Source: Diphasiastrum complanatum
Taxonomy: Eukaryota > Streptophyta > Lycopodiopsida > Lycopodiales > Lycopodiaceae
NCBI GenBank assembly: GCA_029204225.1
Contig: MU831969.1
Coordinates: 29,863 to 93,862, forward strand
DNA length: 64,000 nucleotides
Direction: 5' to 3'
Below the pieces are notes generated by a model. It did not search any database. It saw only the letters and a program-made list of their open reading frames with translations, and was not told the origin of the DNA. The position numbers and the translations under genes are program-made. Positions 41,650 to 53,114 of the stretch are shown piece after piece. Positions within the stretch are counted from its first letter, which is position 1. Every line of letters begins with the position of its first letter.

Positions 41650-42105
41650 AACTATGAAGCAATAAAAGCTATGCACAGGCATGAGTAGGCTGAAAGCAGA
41701 GCAAACACAAGGTTTCTGAAGAAAAAAAAAATCGTATGCATAGACAATACTTCTGAGCTGTGAAGGAGAATATGCACAAGTAGTCAAGGACAGACTTATT
41801 AGAAAAAAACTACGAGCGAAGCAAATGCCATGCGCAGGCAAAAGTTTGAAGGCAAAGCATAAATGATACTTCTGAGGTTTGAAGGAGCAAAAGCTATACA
41901 CAATGGATAGACACAAGGCTGAAGGCAAAGCATGAATAAGCTATTTCAAAAAGCTACGCAAAAACGATGATTTGAGCTTTGAAGCAACACGAGGTATGCA
42001 CCGGCAGAAGCCAGAATGCAAGCTAGAGACGGGCTTTTTGTAAAAGGCTATGCAAAAACGAGAATTTTGAGCTTTGAAACGGCAAAAGTGATGCACACGT
42101 TTAAC
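41650..42105. repeat. Six-unit degenerate repeat
   Basis: Units resembling tgagctttgaagcaaaagctatgcac recur near 41655, 41753, 41815, 41875, 41972 and 42068 with spacing of 60-100 bp. No open frame is preserved across it. Confidence 0.55.
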
Positions 42106-42300
42106 CTTTCAATATGAGAAAAGAGTGAATTTTAGCACTATAGCTGAAGGTAGAAGATAAGCTATGTGGCTGCCAATTCTTCATGTATGCGAGTTGCTGA
42201 TTTTTGTTCAAGAGTTGGAGCGTTGTAGAAAGGCAAATAGAAGGTAATTTTTTCCAAGGTTGAGTAAGGCGCCTCTCCATGCAATATTGAAGGCTCCGCT

Positions 42301-42735
42301 TAATTTCAGCATCCTGACGGGTGCTGGCACACGTCAGGGTGCGCCAGCCTGCGCCAACTAGGACTGGTCTTTTTTTTTTTTGTTTTTTTTTTGAAAAATT
42401 GGATGTCCGGCTGCCACGTGTCGGGCAACCAAATATTATCCCATAAGCTATTCTGTGGAATTGCACTGGGTGCATATATATCTAAACTCGCTCAAATACT
42501 CACATGTGTGTACATGGGTGTGGAGGTGCTCGGCGTCATCGCATGCTACCCGACGCCATCGTAGGCTGCCCGACGCCCACTTCTCCAACGCACCGTAGGG
42601 CTGCCTAGCGCCACCGCAGGCTGCTCGGCGCCCACCTGCCCGGCACCACTCCGTGCCCACCTGCAAAATCTTGAGGGCATGCGCCCAATGGCCGAGGCGT
42701 AAGCTGGCGCAAGCACCCGTCAAGGTGCTAAAATT
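42301..42735. mobile_element. MITE-like element with about 28-bp terminal inverted repeats
   Basis: The left end taatttcagcatcctgacgg plus gtgctggc pairs with the reverse complement of the right end, taattttagcaccttgacgg plus gtgcttgc (3-4 mismatches). The flanks suggest a TTA/TAA duplication. The interior (42527-42665) is a GC-rich degenerate repeat of ccgacgcccac/gtaggctgcc words. It lies 145 bp upstream of the start codon at 42880 and could affect that promoter. Confidence 0.65.
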
Positions 42736-42808
42736 ATGTGGAACCCAAAATATTGAATGGCCTCATGTGTGATGCTAAGTGACCTCAAGTAGAGCAAACG
42801 AAGCCTTC

Positions 42809-42818
42809 ATTAGGGTTT
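42809..42818 (+). promoter_or_regulatory. Telo-box-like element
   Basis: attagggttt contains AGGGTTT, the complement of the plant telo-box AAACCCT common in promoters or 5' UTRs of housekeeping and translation genes. It is followed by a pyrimidine-rich stretch (42819-42850) typical of a plant 5' UTR, 60 bp before the start codon. Confidence 0.45.
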
Positions 42819-42879
42819 TTTTTTCTCGTCTTTTTCGTTTTTGCTTTCTTTTGCGCATTTGCGGTCAGAGCAGGCAGCG

Positions 42880-43263
42880 ATGGCGAAGGCATGGAATAGC
42901 GTGGTAGCGGCAACTCAAGCGCTGTTGCGGAAGATGAAGGCGCCATGGCAGATCACGGGTCCTGTCTCTTCCCCCGAGTTCAGGGATCCCATCCCCGACA
43001 TGCTTGCCTATCGCACCTTCTCGCCTGCCACTCCTGCCAAGCGCGTTTTCGTCCCTCAGAGCGACCCTGAGCACGTCTATGACATCAAGTACTTCGTCAG
43101 GGATACTCGCAGGGACATTCGTCTCCCAAAAGTTGAGGCTCAAGATGTGAAATCCCAGCTACAGGACCCTGATCTGGATCGTCTGAAGCCCTCGCCATCT
43201 GTGTATGTCATGGGAAAGATGGTTTCTATTGATGAATTGAAGAATGATGGATATCAGAAATAG
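42880..43263 (+). CDS. Small conserved plant protein, possible mitochondrial complex I accessory subunit
   Basis: 127 codons, intronless, from ATG in a good context (gcagcgATGgc). The frame extends upstream only to a TTG without ATG, so this start is preferred. The N-terminus (AKAWNSVVAATQALLRKMK) is basic and amphipathic, as in small mitochondrial membrane proteins. Then PWQITGPVSSPEFRDP, LAYRTFSPATPAKRVFVP, HVYDIKYFVRDTRRD and a C-terminal DGYQK. From memory this layout resembles plant-specific small subunits associated with complex I (At1g67350-like), but I could not check this. No retroelement motifs, GC-richer than its surroundings, with a telo-box and CT-rich leader upstream. The intronless form could also mean a retrocopy. 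It is the only convincing cellular gene here. Confidence 0.7.
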   Translation: MAKAWNSVVAATQALLRKMKAPWQITGPVSSPEFRDPIPDMLAYRTFSPATPAKRVFVPQSDPEHVYDIKYFVRDTRRDIRLPKVEAQDVKSQLQDPDLDRLKPSPSVYVMGKMVSIDELKNDGYQK

Positions 43264-45017
43264 CATCATCATGGAGATGGTTTTGTGCAGTTGTGGTGGC
43301 AGGATGATTAGGACCTTGGATGCCACTTGCAGAAGAACAAGTGCATAGGGCGATGCTGGTCAGTGATTTTTTCAGGTCTTCATGCTTTTAGGTTTTGATA
43401 ATAAGTAAAGTGGTTTTATTTGTTGAATCTCAACGCTGTCCATGATAGTCCAGCTGTCCAGGTGCAACGAATAATGTGGCTAGATTTGAGTACGAACGAC
43501 CATCTACGATATCTGCATAAACTTATGAGACCTCAATGTCTGAAAATTCAACAGCACATTTCTTATTCTTAATTCGCCTTAGAATCTGTTGACTCAGTGG
43601 AACACATTTCGGATGAAACTTTTAGGTTTTCAGATTCTTTGATGAATGATGATAACATAAGATACGATCAAAAGTATATAGATTGTTCAGTTTGCAAATC
43701 TCTTAAATTTTAAGTGTTTGAGTTATAATATAAGTGTCATAATTGATGGATTATGATTTTTTCTAAATCTGATCATAGACGTTGTTTTCTCTGATGAAAA
43801 TGTTCCTGAGCGTAATGCTGTGCAGGAATAAAATAGTTATCTTGAAGACCCCAACCTGGCTAGTTTATAAAGTGTACAATTAGACTCCTATAGATGGAGG
43901 ATGGAATGACCCTTTGTACATGAGGCCAGATCACGCTTCGGAGATGGTTGGAAGTGAACGGGTGGCTTATGCCACTCGAGATGAGATGCATGGGTGGATA
44001 ATGGCTGGAAGGGAATTCGTACCTGACCCGATTGCTCACAATTGTAATATGGTGCATCCAGAGACACTATCCAAAATAGCTTTTGACAACAAAATGTTTA
44101 CAAACAACAGAATCTGCCATGCACTTGTGATGAATCTTTTAGGAAGCTTATGTCTGCATTAAGAGTTTCTTGGGCAAGCATCCATGTATTTGAAACCCAG
44201 TGCCAAATCTATATCATATGCATCAAAACAATAACCTAATGAAACCCCCCCCCAAAAAATAATAATAATAATAATAATTACATGCAATGGCATGGAAAAT
44301 GCTCAACTAACCTACCTTAATCCATAGTGACAAGGGAATAGGAACGGGAATGGGGCCAGGAACGGAACGAAAACATCCATGAAAAAATGAGAATACCGTA
44401 ACATTTAGTAAAACCACATACATACACATCAAAATTTGAGATTTATAGAATTTTGTATATTGAAATCACACAGATGTTAAACAAGACAGAGGATGAGTGT
44501 TTTCTTTAGCACTTACTATATCCTATCAAACCCTTGTTGTGAATTCCAAAGGCTTCAAACTTTTCAATGGTTGATAAGCTTTCGAGAGTGCAAAAAAGGC
44601 TGGTTCACGCCCTCCTAGAAGGCTGATTTTCAGGAGATGGATCATGGAAGGAGAGGTGAATGCTGCCCAGGGCAGGCTATGCAGTAAAATCGCTGCTTCC
44701 TTGCCCATTGTACCTCTTGGTCACTTCCTTAGCTGGTGTTTTGCCCCTTTGATTTTTCTTTTTTTTATTGACCACTCACTGTAGCCTATTAGGGGGGCCA
44801 TAGCTATATGTCACTGGAAGATAGCCATGAATAGATTCTCATTGCCCCTTGTCTACGCTGGCCAACTAGTTCATGACTGACTGCAGCCAGAGTTTTACCC
44901 GATTGACACAAGTCTACACTGCTCCAACAGCGATTTCCGAGGTCCAACTAGTACACGACTGGCTGCAGCCGAAGATCCCATTCCATTGCCCAAGTTTGAC
45001 GCTTGGAACTAGTTATG
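43264..45017. other. Downstream and intergenic DNA without further genes
   Basis: Probable 3' UTR of the small gene, then AT-rich DNA. An (AAT)n run lies at 44258-44278 after a C-rich/A-rich stretch. Frames at 43914-44162 and 44526-44708 have no known motif and are not called. Confidence 0.4.
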
Positions 45018-45340
45018 CTGCGATTCTGAATCGCGATTTAGAATCACGTTTTGGGTTTTTCAGAGAATACTGCAGAATCGAATTTTTTTTTTTTGAATTT
45101 TTTTGTAGGCAATATGGGTATCAGATGAAAGCTCTGATTGAGAGCATTATGACTGTAGTTTGCCGACTGTTTCGGGTGCAGGATGGTCCATTTTAGGTGT
45201 ATTAACTCCCAGGCTCTCTGATTCTTCCTCTCCCTCCCAGGCCCAAAATGCACAATTATTGTTATTTTTTTCAACGATTCTTTGCAGCGAATCGTGATTC
45301 GCAGAATCGCAAAACCAGCGAATCGCGATTCGCTGCATCT
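45018..45340. repeat. Cluster of the palindrome GAATCGCGATTC
   Basis: gattctgaatcgcgatttagaatcac (overlapping copies, 45021-45046), cagaatcga (45074), caacgattc (45272), gcgaatcgtgattcgcagaatcgc (45287-45310, overlapping copies) and gcgaatcgcgattcgc (45318-45333). Both ends of the 320-bp block carry the word in both orientations. Confidence 0.65.
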
Positions 45341-45631
45341 ATGGTTTGTGTATGTAGGAAAAAGCAATCTTATTTTTGAGAGTTGTGCTTCGTCAATAAG
45401 CTCTTATTGAGTTCGAAGTGTATTAAATACAATTATCAATTTGTAATTCTTTGATTAATCTTTTCAATATCAACCATCTCTTGTGCAAGTCTCTATGTGG
45501 CATTAGCCAGTAATCATGTCTTTGATGTGTTTGCAATTACGAACTTAACATCCTTAATTCAGGAGATGCTTGCTTGTGCAATCAGGTGGGATAATAATCG
45601 TCAGCATTTAATATCGATTGCAAACGTTGGA

Positions 45632-45831
45632 CAATGCAATACTACATAAAGGGCAAATTAGTTCTGGCAAACCTTCGAGGTTTTCAAAAGTTAACCAAAA
45701 AATTTTAGAATCATGTTACTCAAAAATTCTGTTTATTATGTTTGACAATGCAATACGACATAATGGGCAAATTAGTTTTGGCAAACCTTCAAGTTTTTCA
45801 AAAGTTACCCAAAATTTCTGAAAATCATGTT
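45632..45831. repeat. Tandem duplication, period about 114 bp
   Basis: caatgcaatactacataaag...ttttcaaaagttaaccaaaa (45632-45700) recurs as caatgcaatacgacataatg...ttttcaaaagttacccaaaa (45746-45815). AT-rich, non-coding. Confidence 0.8.
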
Positions 45832-46619
45832 AGTGGGCTTGTGGCTTGTCCCCACCAAGAGCAACAATCACTAATACATGATTAATATTCAATTGATTTT
45901 GCAGTCTTGGTGATACATGCAGTTGTGATGACCAGGAGGGTTTACATTGTACTGTAGCAGAATTACAACCTTCATTATTTAGAGACATTTAAATGTGTCT
46001 AACTAATTCACTAGTTTTGGCTGACAAGTCTCCACAAGCTTGCAAATTTGGTGCAGAGAGCAGACAATGGTGACACTGATTTTTCATTCTATAAAGAACC
46101 TCATACCCCATCAATTGACATGGTCAAACATATTGGGGAATTTGGCGATGGTATAGAGTAAGCTTACGATACAATTTTAGAAGAATTACGAGCCTAGTGA
46201 ACCAGCTACACATGACCACATCTGTACTATGGCTTTTGAAAAAGTGGCGATGTATCCAGAAGCAAACCTAAGGGTAGAAGGTGGGTCCAGACTCCAATTT
46301 CAATAGCTTACATAAAAAGTTCTTGATAAACCAAACCAACAAGTTGCCTGTTTGTTTGTGAGAGATACTAAAAGGTGCTCCTAGGAGCTTGGAAATGGTA
46401 GCATGTTGTTGTGTCATGGGCAAGCCCACGTTGTAGATACACAAAGAAGGGAGTTGTGGGAAATTTAGAATCTCATATTTGCTTTAGTTGATGATGGAGG
46501 AATTGTAGTGACAAATTTTTTAACAAATAATAAATCTCAAAGAGCTCATTCAATCATTAAAAAGAAGAATTTGTTCAAAAAGAGGTGGACCAAGAGAAGT
46601 GTAAATTGTTGAGAAGGAA

Positions 46620-47080
46620 CCTTGATTGTGGGTAGTGTGAAGAGCCTGTATAAAGACATTCCATGGTCATTAAAAACAAGGGTCTTGGCATTTGGCGAGT
46701 TTTTTGCGAGTTTTTTGCTTGCCATGATTCAACAAAAATATAGCACACGATGTGTTACCTTTTTGATGCCACTAGTTGAATGTTTATCATTTAGAATTGT
46801 GGTTTGGTACATAATTAAAGTCCCACGATGGAATACCGAAGTAAGGAAACTTGTAAATCAGAATTATTTTTAGAATCCAAAGATATAGCACGAATTTTTT
46901 TTTTTGCAACGGAATCCTTTAGCATGCCGACGTGCTATCTGATTCTGTCACAATTTTTTTTTTCTTGTTTCATTTAGCAGACCAGCGTGCTATCTTTGAT
47001 GGTTGCAAAAAAGAAATTCTAGTTGATTTATGTAGCACATTGGCGTGTTATGTTTGGAGGGTGAAAAAAATATTGTGAAA
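46620..47080. repeat. Relative of the foldback repeat family
   Basis: Shares ccatgattcaacaaaaatat, ttgaatgtttat and gaattgtggtttggtaca with 47370-47450 and with 59460-59560. It contains three copies of the agca-n-cgtgcta word (agcatgccgacgtgcta near 46921; others near 46976 and 47035). 45832-46619 has no gene I can support. Confidence 0.7.
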
Positions 47081-47339
47081 TAATATTTTTATTCAAAATC
47101 TGGTTATCAAATGTGTCAAAATAAATTTTCTATTTTATAATTATAAAATTTTAATCTATCAAACTTATAATGTACCAAAAAGTTACAATGTAATACCTTA
47201 CAAGTAGATATTGTTCATGACAATGATGGTGTGACCATGAATTGTCACGTAGAGCACAGTTGGTACTCCCATTATCACATAGACTATATAATTTGTTTTA
47301 CATGAGAAAGTTGAATGGTTGTGAATGATTCACATAATA

Positions 47340-48010
47340 GGGGCTTGGCATTTTGCGATTTTCTTTTTTGCCATGAGTCAATAAAAAGATAGCACAGCTT
47401 TTATGCCACTATTTGAATGTTTATTAATAAGAATTGTGGTAGTTAAAAATCCCATGATAAAATCCCAAAATAAAAAAAAATTAAAGTTAAAATTTTTTTT
47501 TGGCCTTGTGCTACAAAAAGGAAATTATTTTTTTGACTGAATCACTTGGCACATCAGCGTGCCAAGTGGTTTAGAATTTTTTTTTGTTTATGCAGCTGAC
47601 CACCATAACACGTCGGCGTGATAAGGTGATGGGTTGCCAGGACAATTTTATTTTTTTTTGTGTGCAGCCCCACCACCATAGCACGCCGGCGTGCTATGGA
47701 GGTAGGCTGCCAAGGCAAAAATCCACTATAGCACGCCGGCGTGTTAAGGTGGTGGGCTGTCAGGGCAAAAAAACAAATGTGTTTTTTGCTCTGGCAGCCC
47801 ACCACCTTAGCACGCCGACGTGCTATGGTGGTCGGCTGCACATACCAATTTTTTTTTTATTACTTGGCACGCCGGCGTGCCAAGTGATTCAGTCAATTTT
47901 TTTTTTTTCCCTTTTCGTAACACGCCGGCGTGTCAAGTGATTCAGTCAAAACTTTTAACTATGCGCCAAACCACAATTCTTACTAATAAATATTCAAGTA
48001 GTAGCATAAC
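47340..48010. repeat. Foldback repeat with seven CACGCCGGCGTG-type palindromes
   Basis: The two halves are inverted copies: ttgaatgtttattaataaga (47414) pairs with the complement of tcttactaataaatattcaa (about 47977); ttttttgactgaatcacttgg (about 47530) pairs with ccaagtgattcagtcaa (47879) and tcaagtgattcagtcaaaa (47933). Palindromic words near 47550, 47612, 47680, 47730, 47803, 47868 and 47921 have the core cacgccggcgtg or near variants, some extended to perfect 18-20 bp palindromes (tagcacgccggcgtgcta). 48011-48940 holds no recognisable gene. Confidence 0.8.
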
Positions 48011-48941
48011 ACAATGTCAAAACTCCACATGATACGGTGGCTCAAGCTATGGTGTCCAAGCCTTTTGTGATATTGGAAAATGAAAAGCCAATTTTAATAC
48101 ATGGCAAAAAAGTGAAAAAAGAAAAGTGGACACAATACCATAGAATGAAGATGTGCTAGAGATTGTCATGACACCTATCAAGAGACATTGAGAGAATTAT
48201 TAGTAGTAAAGAGTGGAGACAGACAATGTCACTCACATTGAAATCCATTGAAATTTTTGCATCTAGTTAGCATCTTCTTGTACTTAGAGACAAAATGCAG
48301 TTAATATTACATGGCATGCCATGTGCTACATAATTGATGAACCATGTGTAGAATGAAACTCGCAAAACTTGCAAAAAATTTACTCGTAAATTGTCAAAAC
48401 CCTAAATAGAGGTGAGGTGAGAGTGGTCAACCTTGACTTATTTCACATTTAAATAGAAAAGGTTTTGGTAATGCACGATAATAGTGAACAATAGATTGAG
48501 CACTCAAATAGACAGCTTCAGTAATGTTGAAAAACAGTAGCAAAAAGCCAATATTTTCACATAAGTGAAAAGGTAATCTCCATTAATGATACAAAGGCTT
48601 TACTTCAGCAATGGGAGTAGAATGAATGTTGAGGAAGTGAGTTTTGATATTATTTGCAAGTTCAAGGAAATTGGTGATCTCAATTATAAATGTCAACAGT
48701 GATGGACAAAAAGAGTTTTGTGCATTTGGATTGGTCCATGTGTGATTAGTTTTGACCAACTCAAGCTAACGAGGTGTGTTTGATGGACATGTGTCTTTCA
48801 ATTTATCCCATAAAACTAATGTCATTTTGATTGAAAGGCTATATATACCATGAGTGTTCTAGAATTTTGCAAAGCGTGACTTTCAAGATGAAAAGCGTGA
48901 CAAGTTAGGGTTTCTTTGAGATTAGGCTTTGGAGGAGGAGA

Positions 48942-49068
<127 letters not shown>

Positions 49069-49204
49069 GTGATCTCAACTTCATTACAAAACAAAAAATA
49101 GATATGGAGTACTTGTGTGGTGTCTTTAGATCATGTGACTTGCATATGCAATGATAGCTTTTATAATCTATCATTCTTTGTAGAAGGATTTAGAAACTTG
49201 CTAT

Positions 49205-49310
49205 TTGGATGTTGTGTTGTGGGTTAGCAAGTCCAAAGGGCACACTCATTTGGATGTTGTGTTGTGTTGTGGGTTAGCAAGTCCAAAGGGCACACTCATT
49301 TACAAACAAC
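49205..49310. repeat. Short tandem duplication
   Basis: ttggatgttgtgttgtgggt plus tagcaagtccaaagggcacactcat-type sequence occurs twice in a row (49207-49250 and 49251-49299). The second copy continues into the longer repeat shared with 49692 and 54690. Confidence 0.85.
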
Positions 49311-49466
49311 TCTTCTTCTCGATAACGTCGATGTTCTGAGAACCATGTGCTCAGGTCTTGTGAGTATTTTGGAGGTGACTCAAGTAGCATAATATGCACG
49401 CACCTTTTTCTCTCCTCCTAAATCTGACATTCTCCTTCCAAAATGTGCATTTTATCTTCAGAATGT

Positions 49467-49542
<76 letters not shown>
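49467..49542. repeat. (CT)n microsatellite at a duplication junction
   Basis: About 38 CT units end exactly where the first duplicated unit begins (49543). In full units the same CT tract is followed by ccaaaatgcacatt instead. Confidence 0.9.
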
Positions 49543-49546
<4 letters not shown>

Positions 49547-49886
49547 GCCTATATATGATGGACAAACTCGTCTTACTCCACCATTCTTTTGGTGATCCAT
49601 TGCCAGTTTCACTCTCTCTACTATTGCTTCCTATTCCTTGGCACGGGGGCAAAGCCTTGGAGATTGGTCGGTTGCTTCTACTTGGTTGGGAGGTTAGCAA
49701 GTCCAAAGGGCACACTCATTTACAAACAACTCTTCTTCTCGATAACGTCGATGTTCTGAGAACCATGTGCTCAGGTCTTGTGAGTATTTTGGAGGTGACT
49801 CAAGTAGCATAATATGCACGCACATTTTTCTCTCCTCCTAAATCTGACATTCTCCTTCCAAAATGTGCATTTTATCTTCAGAATGT

Positions 49887-49968
<82 letters not shown>

Positions 49969-50106
49969 AAATGCACATTCTCTCTCCACCTTCTCACGTG
50001 GCATTACGTTGTGGAAGGCCCAAGGGCATTGGGCCTTCCATGTAGGTTGGGGCCCTTCTTGTATGTAAGACACTCAGATAGGGCATTCTACCCCTAGAAA
50101 AACAAC

Positions 50107-50770
50107 TCATGTTGTTGCTTGTGCTTCTCCATTCATAATGCCAACGAAAATCATGATGCTTATCCCCTTTGTGAGTTTGCAAACTATGTATACCACTTTA
50201 AACAAAAAAAGAAGAAGATATCTCGTGGTAAGGTAAATCAAGCTTCCTACTAACTGTCTATACAGCGTAACATCAAATGATTGTGACTCATCAAGCTTAG
50301 AAAGCTTTTTACCTGGTTCAATAGGAGTATTCACTGGTTCGCAATCCTGCAACCTAAACTTGTGCAACAACTCTTTGACATACTTTACCTCTGTTAAACC
50401 CACTTCGTGTCCTTTTTGCCACACCCCTACTCCAAGGCAATATTGCATCAGGCTGAGATCCGTCATCTCGAATTAGGTCTTTCTTGATCATGTCTATCAT
50501 CTCTTGATTATTTCCCGTAATAATCAAGTCATCAACATAAAGAGCAATCAAAGCAACCATACCATCAAAGCATAAGACATAGATTTGGATCAGAATGTGT
50601 TCTCACCATCCCCTTTGAACGAAAGTAGGCATCAATCCTGCTATACCACACACGTGGTGCCTGTTTAAGACCGTAAAGCGCTTTCTTCAAGTGACATACT
50701 TTATTTTCCTGTCCCTTCGCTACAAAGCCTTCAGGTTGATCCATGAACACCTCTTCTTCTAAGGTGCAAG
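50107..50770 (-). pseudogene. copia RT fragment (unit 1)
   Basis: Minus strand: EEEVFMDQPEGFVAKGQENK, LKKALYGLKQAPRVWYSRID, a frameshift, then the catalytic motif LYVDDLIITG, CLGVGVW, NTPIEPGKKLSK and QLVGSLIYLTTRY. It runs into degenerate RNase H sequence to 50107. RT start and RNase H end are missing. The copy at 55123-55765 is nearly identical. Confidence 0.85.
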
Positions 50771-51632
50771 TGTTCGTGTCTGGCATGTAGACTCTGTAGT
50801 ATGACCAGCAATCCATGTTCGACTTTTTCATCAAGCTTCTTTCACAGATATAGGCGGTCGAAAAATTTTTGTTTGTTCTTTCTTCGCCCATTTTTGAGCT
50901 CTCAGCTCCTCGACATAGGATGAACTGTTGCTGTTCTCCTGTCTGTTCTATGCTGATTTGTTTCTCGAGTTCTGGTGGCAATCCACGGCTGCATGGACTT
51001 CTTGTGGCAATGGATACACTCAATCTTGGAATTGAGCCAGCAGGTATCTACTGTATGCCCATCTCTTCTGCATCTCACGCAAGTCTTCTTGTCTGCACCT
51101 TGTTGTTTCGACCTCCCTTTGGTCTTCCAGTTGCCTTTGTTGGTCCCCTCTACTTGCTGGTCATGATCCTGCCTCTGATTGGACTCCCTCTTAGGCTTAA
51201 ATTGCTTCTTGGATTTTCCTTTGTTGCCGTAGAGGGCCTGGTCAGAACCATCCTTGTAATCAAGGTGTTCTCTGGCCTCGACTTCTTCTCGAATCTCGAC
51301 AATTGCATTTTCGAGGTTCATGGTAGGATCTTTCGAGCAGGGTCCTTGTTGTCTGGAATGATCTGGGTAAGGCTCTCAATAGGTACGTGAGCTGCTTCTC
51401 AGCTGACACAACATTCTCTGCTCCATAGTTATGTAGTGATAGAAACAGATCCTTCATCTTTCTTACGAAAGAAATGAGGTCTTTTGCATCCCACTGCAAA
51501 TTCATCAGCTCATCTTTTAGCATCATGATTTGACTTCTTGATTTCGTCTGAAATCTGGTGAGCAATGCATCCCACATCCTTACCTATGGTTAGGGTTTTC
51601 TCGATATCCGCAAACCCTCCAACAGTATCCAT
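50771..51632 (-). pseudogene. copia gag fragment, present only in unit 1
   Basis: A start codon at 51630-51632 begins MDTVGGFADIEKTLTIG. The frame then jumps to MWDALLTRFQTKSRSQIMML (gag core), a basic region and the zinc knuckle CVRCRRDGHTVDTC near 51060. Degenerate sequence then reaches the RT fragment at 50770, so protease and integrase are deleted. Unit 2 lacks this block. Confidence 0.8.
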
Positions 51633-51911
51633 TACCAAAACTGGTGGTGGTCCCACGACACCTCGTGATCTTGTTAAAGAATCTATCAGATCCTAGTCAT
51701 CTAAAAACAAGATCTAGTTTAGCAGCTTGATAGAAAACAAGTAGAGACAATCAGAGTATTGATCAAAAACTATAATCCGAGTTCCCACGTGTGAAGATCA
51801 GGCTGTAGTACAGCCTGTAAATAGAGCTTGAAGTGTGCTAGCGCTGGGTTTCAATGGAATCAATAGCAATCACAATACATAGAGAGAAAATCTTAGTTTC
51901 TCCTTGAGGCT
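51633..51911 (-). other. Leader-like DNA upstream of gag
   Basis: No open frame. By position it is the 5' leader of the gag fragment; no primer site is recognised. Repeated at 55840-56120. Confidence 0.4.
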
Positions 51912-52472
51912 TCAAAAATTTTCTATCTTCGCACTATGGAGAATGAGAATACATAGTAAAAGACACTTCCTTTGCAAAATTAGGTGAAAAATGAAGCTAA
52001 AATCACATCCTCTAATAACCTCTATTCCAAGAATGACACTTAAGAGGCGATCTACCGTCTTAAACTCTTTTGCTAAAGCAATTTTTACATCTCTAATTCC
52101 ACCTAGATCATTACCACTCAAGATAATGTCATCTACATACAAAACAAGAATAATGATCATGTCATCGTGAAATCTTATGTACAATGATGGATCATAGGCA
52201 CTCATTACAAAATTGATGGAAATGAGAAAAGAGTTTAGCCTAGAGTACCATGCTCTAGGTGCTTGCTTCAGCCCATAAAGGCTCTTCTTCAAGAAACACA
52301 CCTTTCCTTCATGCTTTGCCTTGATGAAGCCCTTGGGTTGCCTCATGTAGTGAATTCGATCTCCAGTAGTATCACACACACACACACACACACAAACCAT
52401 TTCTAATCTCTTCGGTGGACTGTACTCTCGTTTTTGTGAGTATGAACTAATTTTTGAGATCTCGTTGGGCAC
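51912..52472 (-). pseudogene. Second copia RT fragment (unit 1)
   Basis: Minus strand: IHYMRQPKGFIKAKHEGK, FLKKSLYGLKQAPRAWYSRL, YDPSLYIRF, LYVDDIILSGND and LLSVILGIEVIRG. This covers the RT palm with an intact YVDD. It differs in sequence from the neighbouring RT, so it comes from another family. The N-terminal VCVCVCVC is a translated CA/TG run (52376-52393), not RT. An exact-looking copy is at 56121-56681. Confidence 0.85.
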
Positions 52473-52881
52473 CTATAACACTTAAAGTGTGATTATACTT
52501 AGCATAAGCTTTCTATTAGACTGTTTTTGCATCTAGCAGCTGATTGTAACGGGAGAGTTGTTCCGCAATATTCTTGCTCTCTTCTCCGTTCATGTTCTTC
52601 GCACTCCCTTGCCCCATCACACACATGACTCTGTGACTTGAGCAGAAGAATTAACATGGTTCAACATCACATTACCAACCCATCCAGGTTAGAGATAAAC
52701 TTCAAATCCCTGCTGATCCAAGAGCATTAACTCTAAGGATAAGCTTATGTCAACTAACATGTCCAATGTAATTCATGCATTCAACTCTACTTCTTGGCAT
52801 CACAATTTACATCCAAAACTCGTGATTACAAAGATATCAGTTATGAATTCAACTAAATGAATTTTATTCATGAAATTAAAC

Positions 52882-52970
52882 CAGGATCCTGTCTTCCATT
52901 CAAAGACGAAGCACATTCCTCTGAAGTACCATCACATTCAAGATATGATCTCAAAAGGAGAGCTCCACGT
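52882..52970 (+). pseudogene. copia RNase H scrap, opposite strand (unit 1)
   Basis: Reads QDPVFHSKTKHIPLKYHHIQ and DMISKGELHV, matching the RNase H end of the element at 8390-8480 almost residue for residue. Only about 30 codons remain. Confidence 0.75.
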
Positions 52971-53114
52971 TTGTTGGCTAGTGGGCCAACATTAATCAGA
53001 AATCAATCAAATAAGTCAGTGGCTTGCTCAATTCTACAAAACATTGATTGTAATATGACAAGCAATACCATTTCTATTATTTTTTTCTTTCAAAGAGTAG
53101 CACTGATAAGGTAA

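Noticed and set aside
43860-44162. Frames downstream of the small gene
   Set aside because: Under 85 codons, no recognised motif, open on both strands.
47540-47940. Regularly spaced palindromes that could suggest a CRISPR array
   Set aside because: Spacing is irregular, spacers are related to each other in inverted order, and the genome is plant; it is a foldback repeat.
47554-47940. Frames of 95-118 codons in the foldback repeat
   Set aside because: Both strands open because of the inverted repeat; peptides are repetitive (ARRRAKVVG / HHLSTPTCYGG) and not protein-like.
49465-50073. Long frames reading LSLSLS or RERERE over CT/GA tracts
   Set aside because: They are translations of dinucleotide microsatellites; length comes only from the repeat having no stops.
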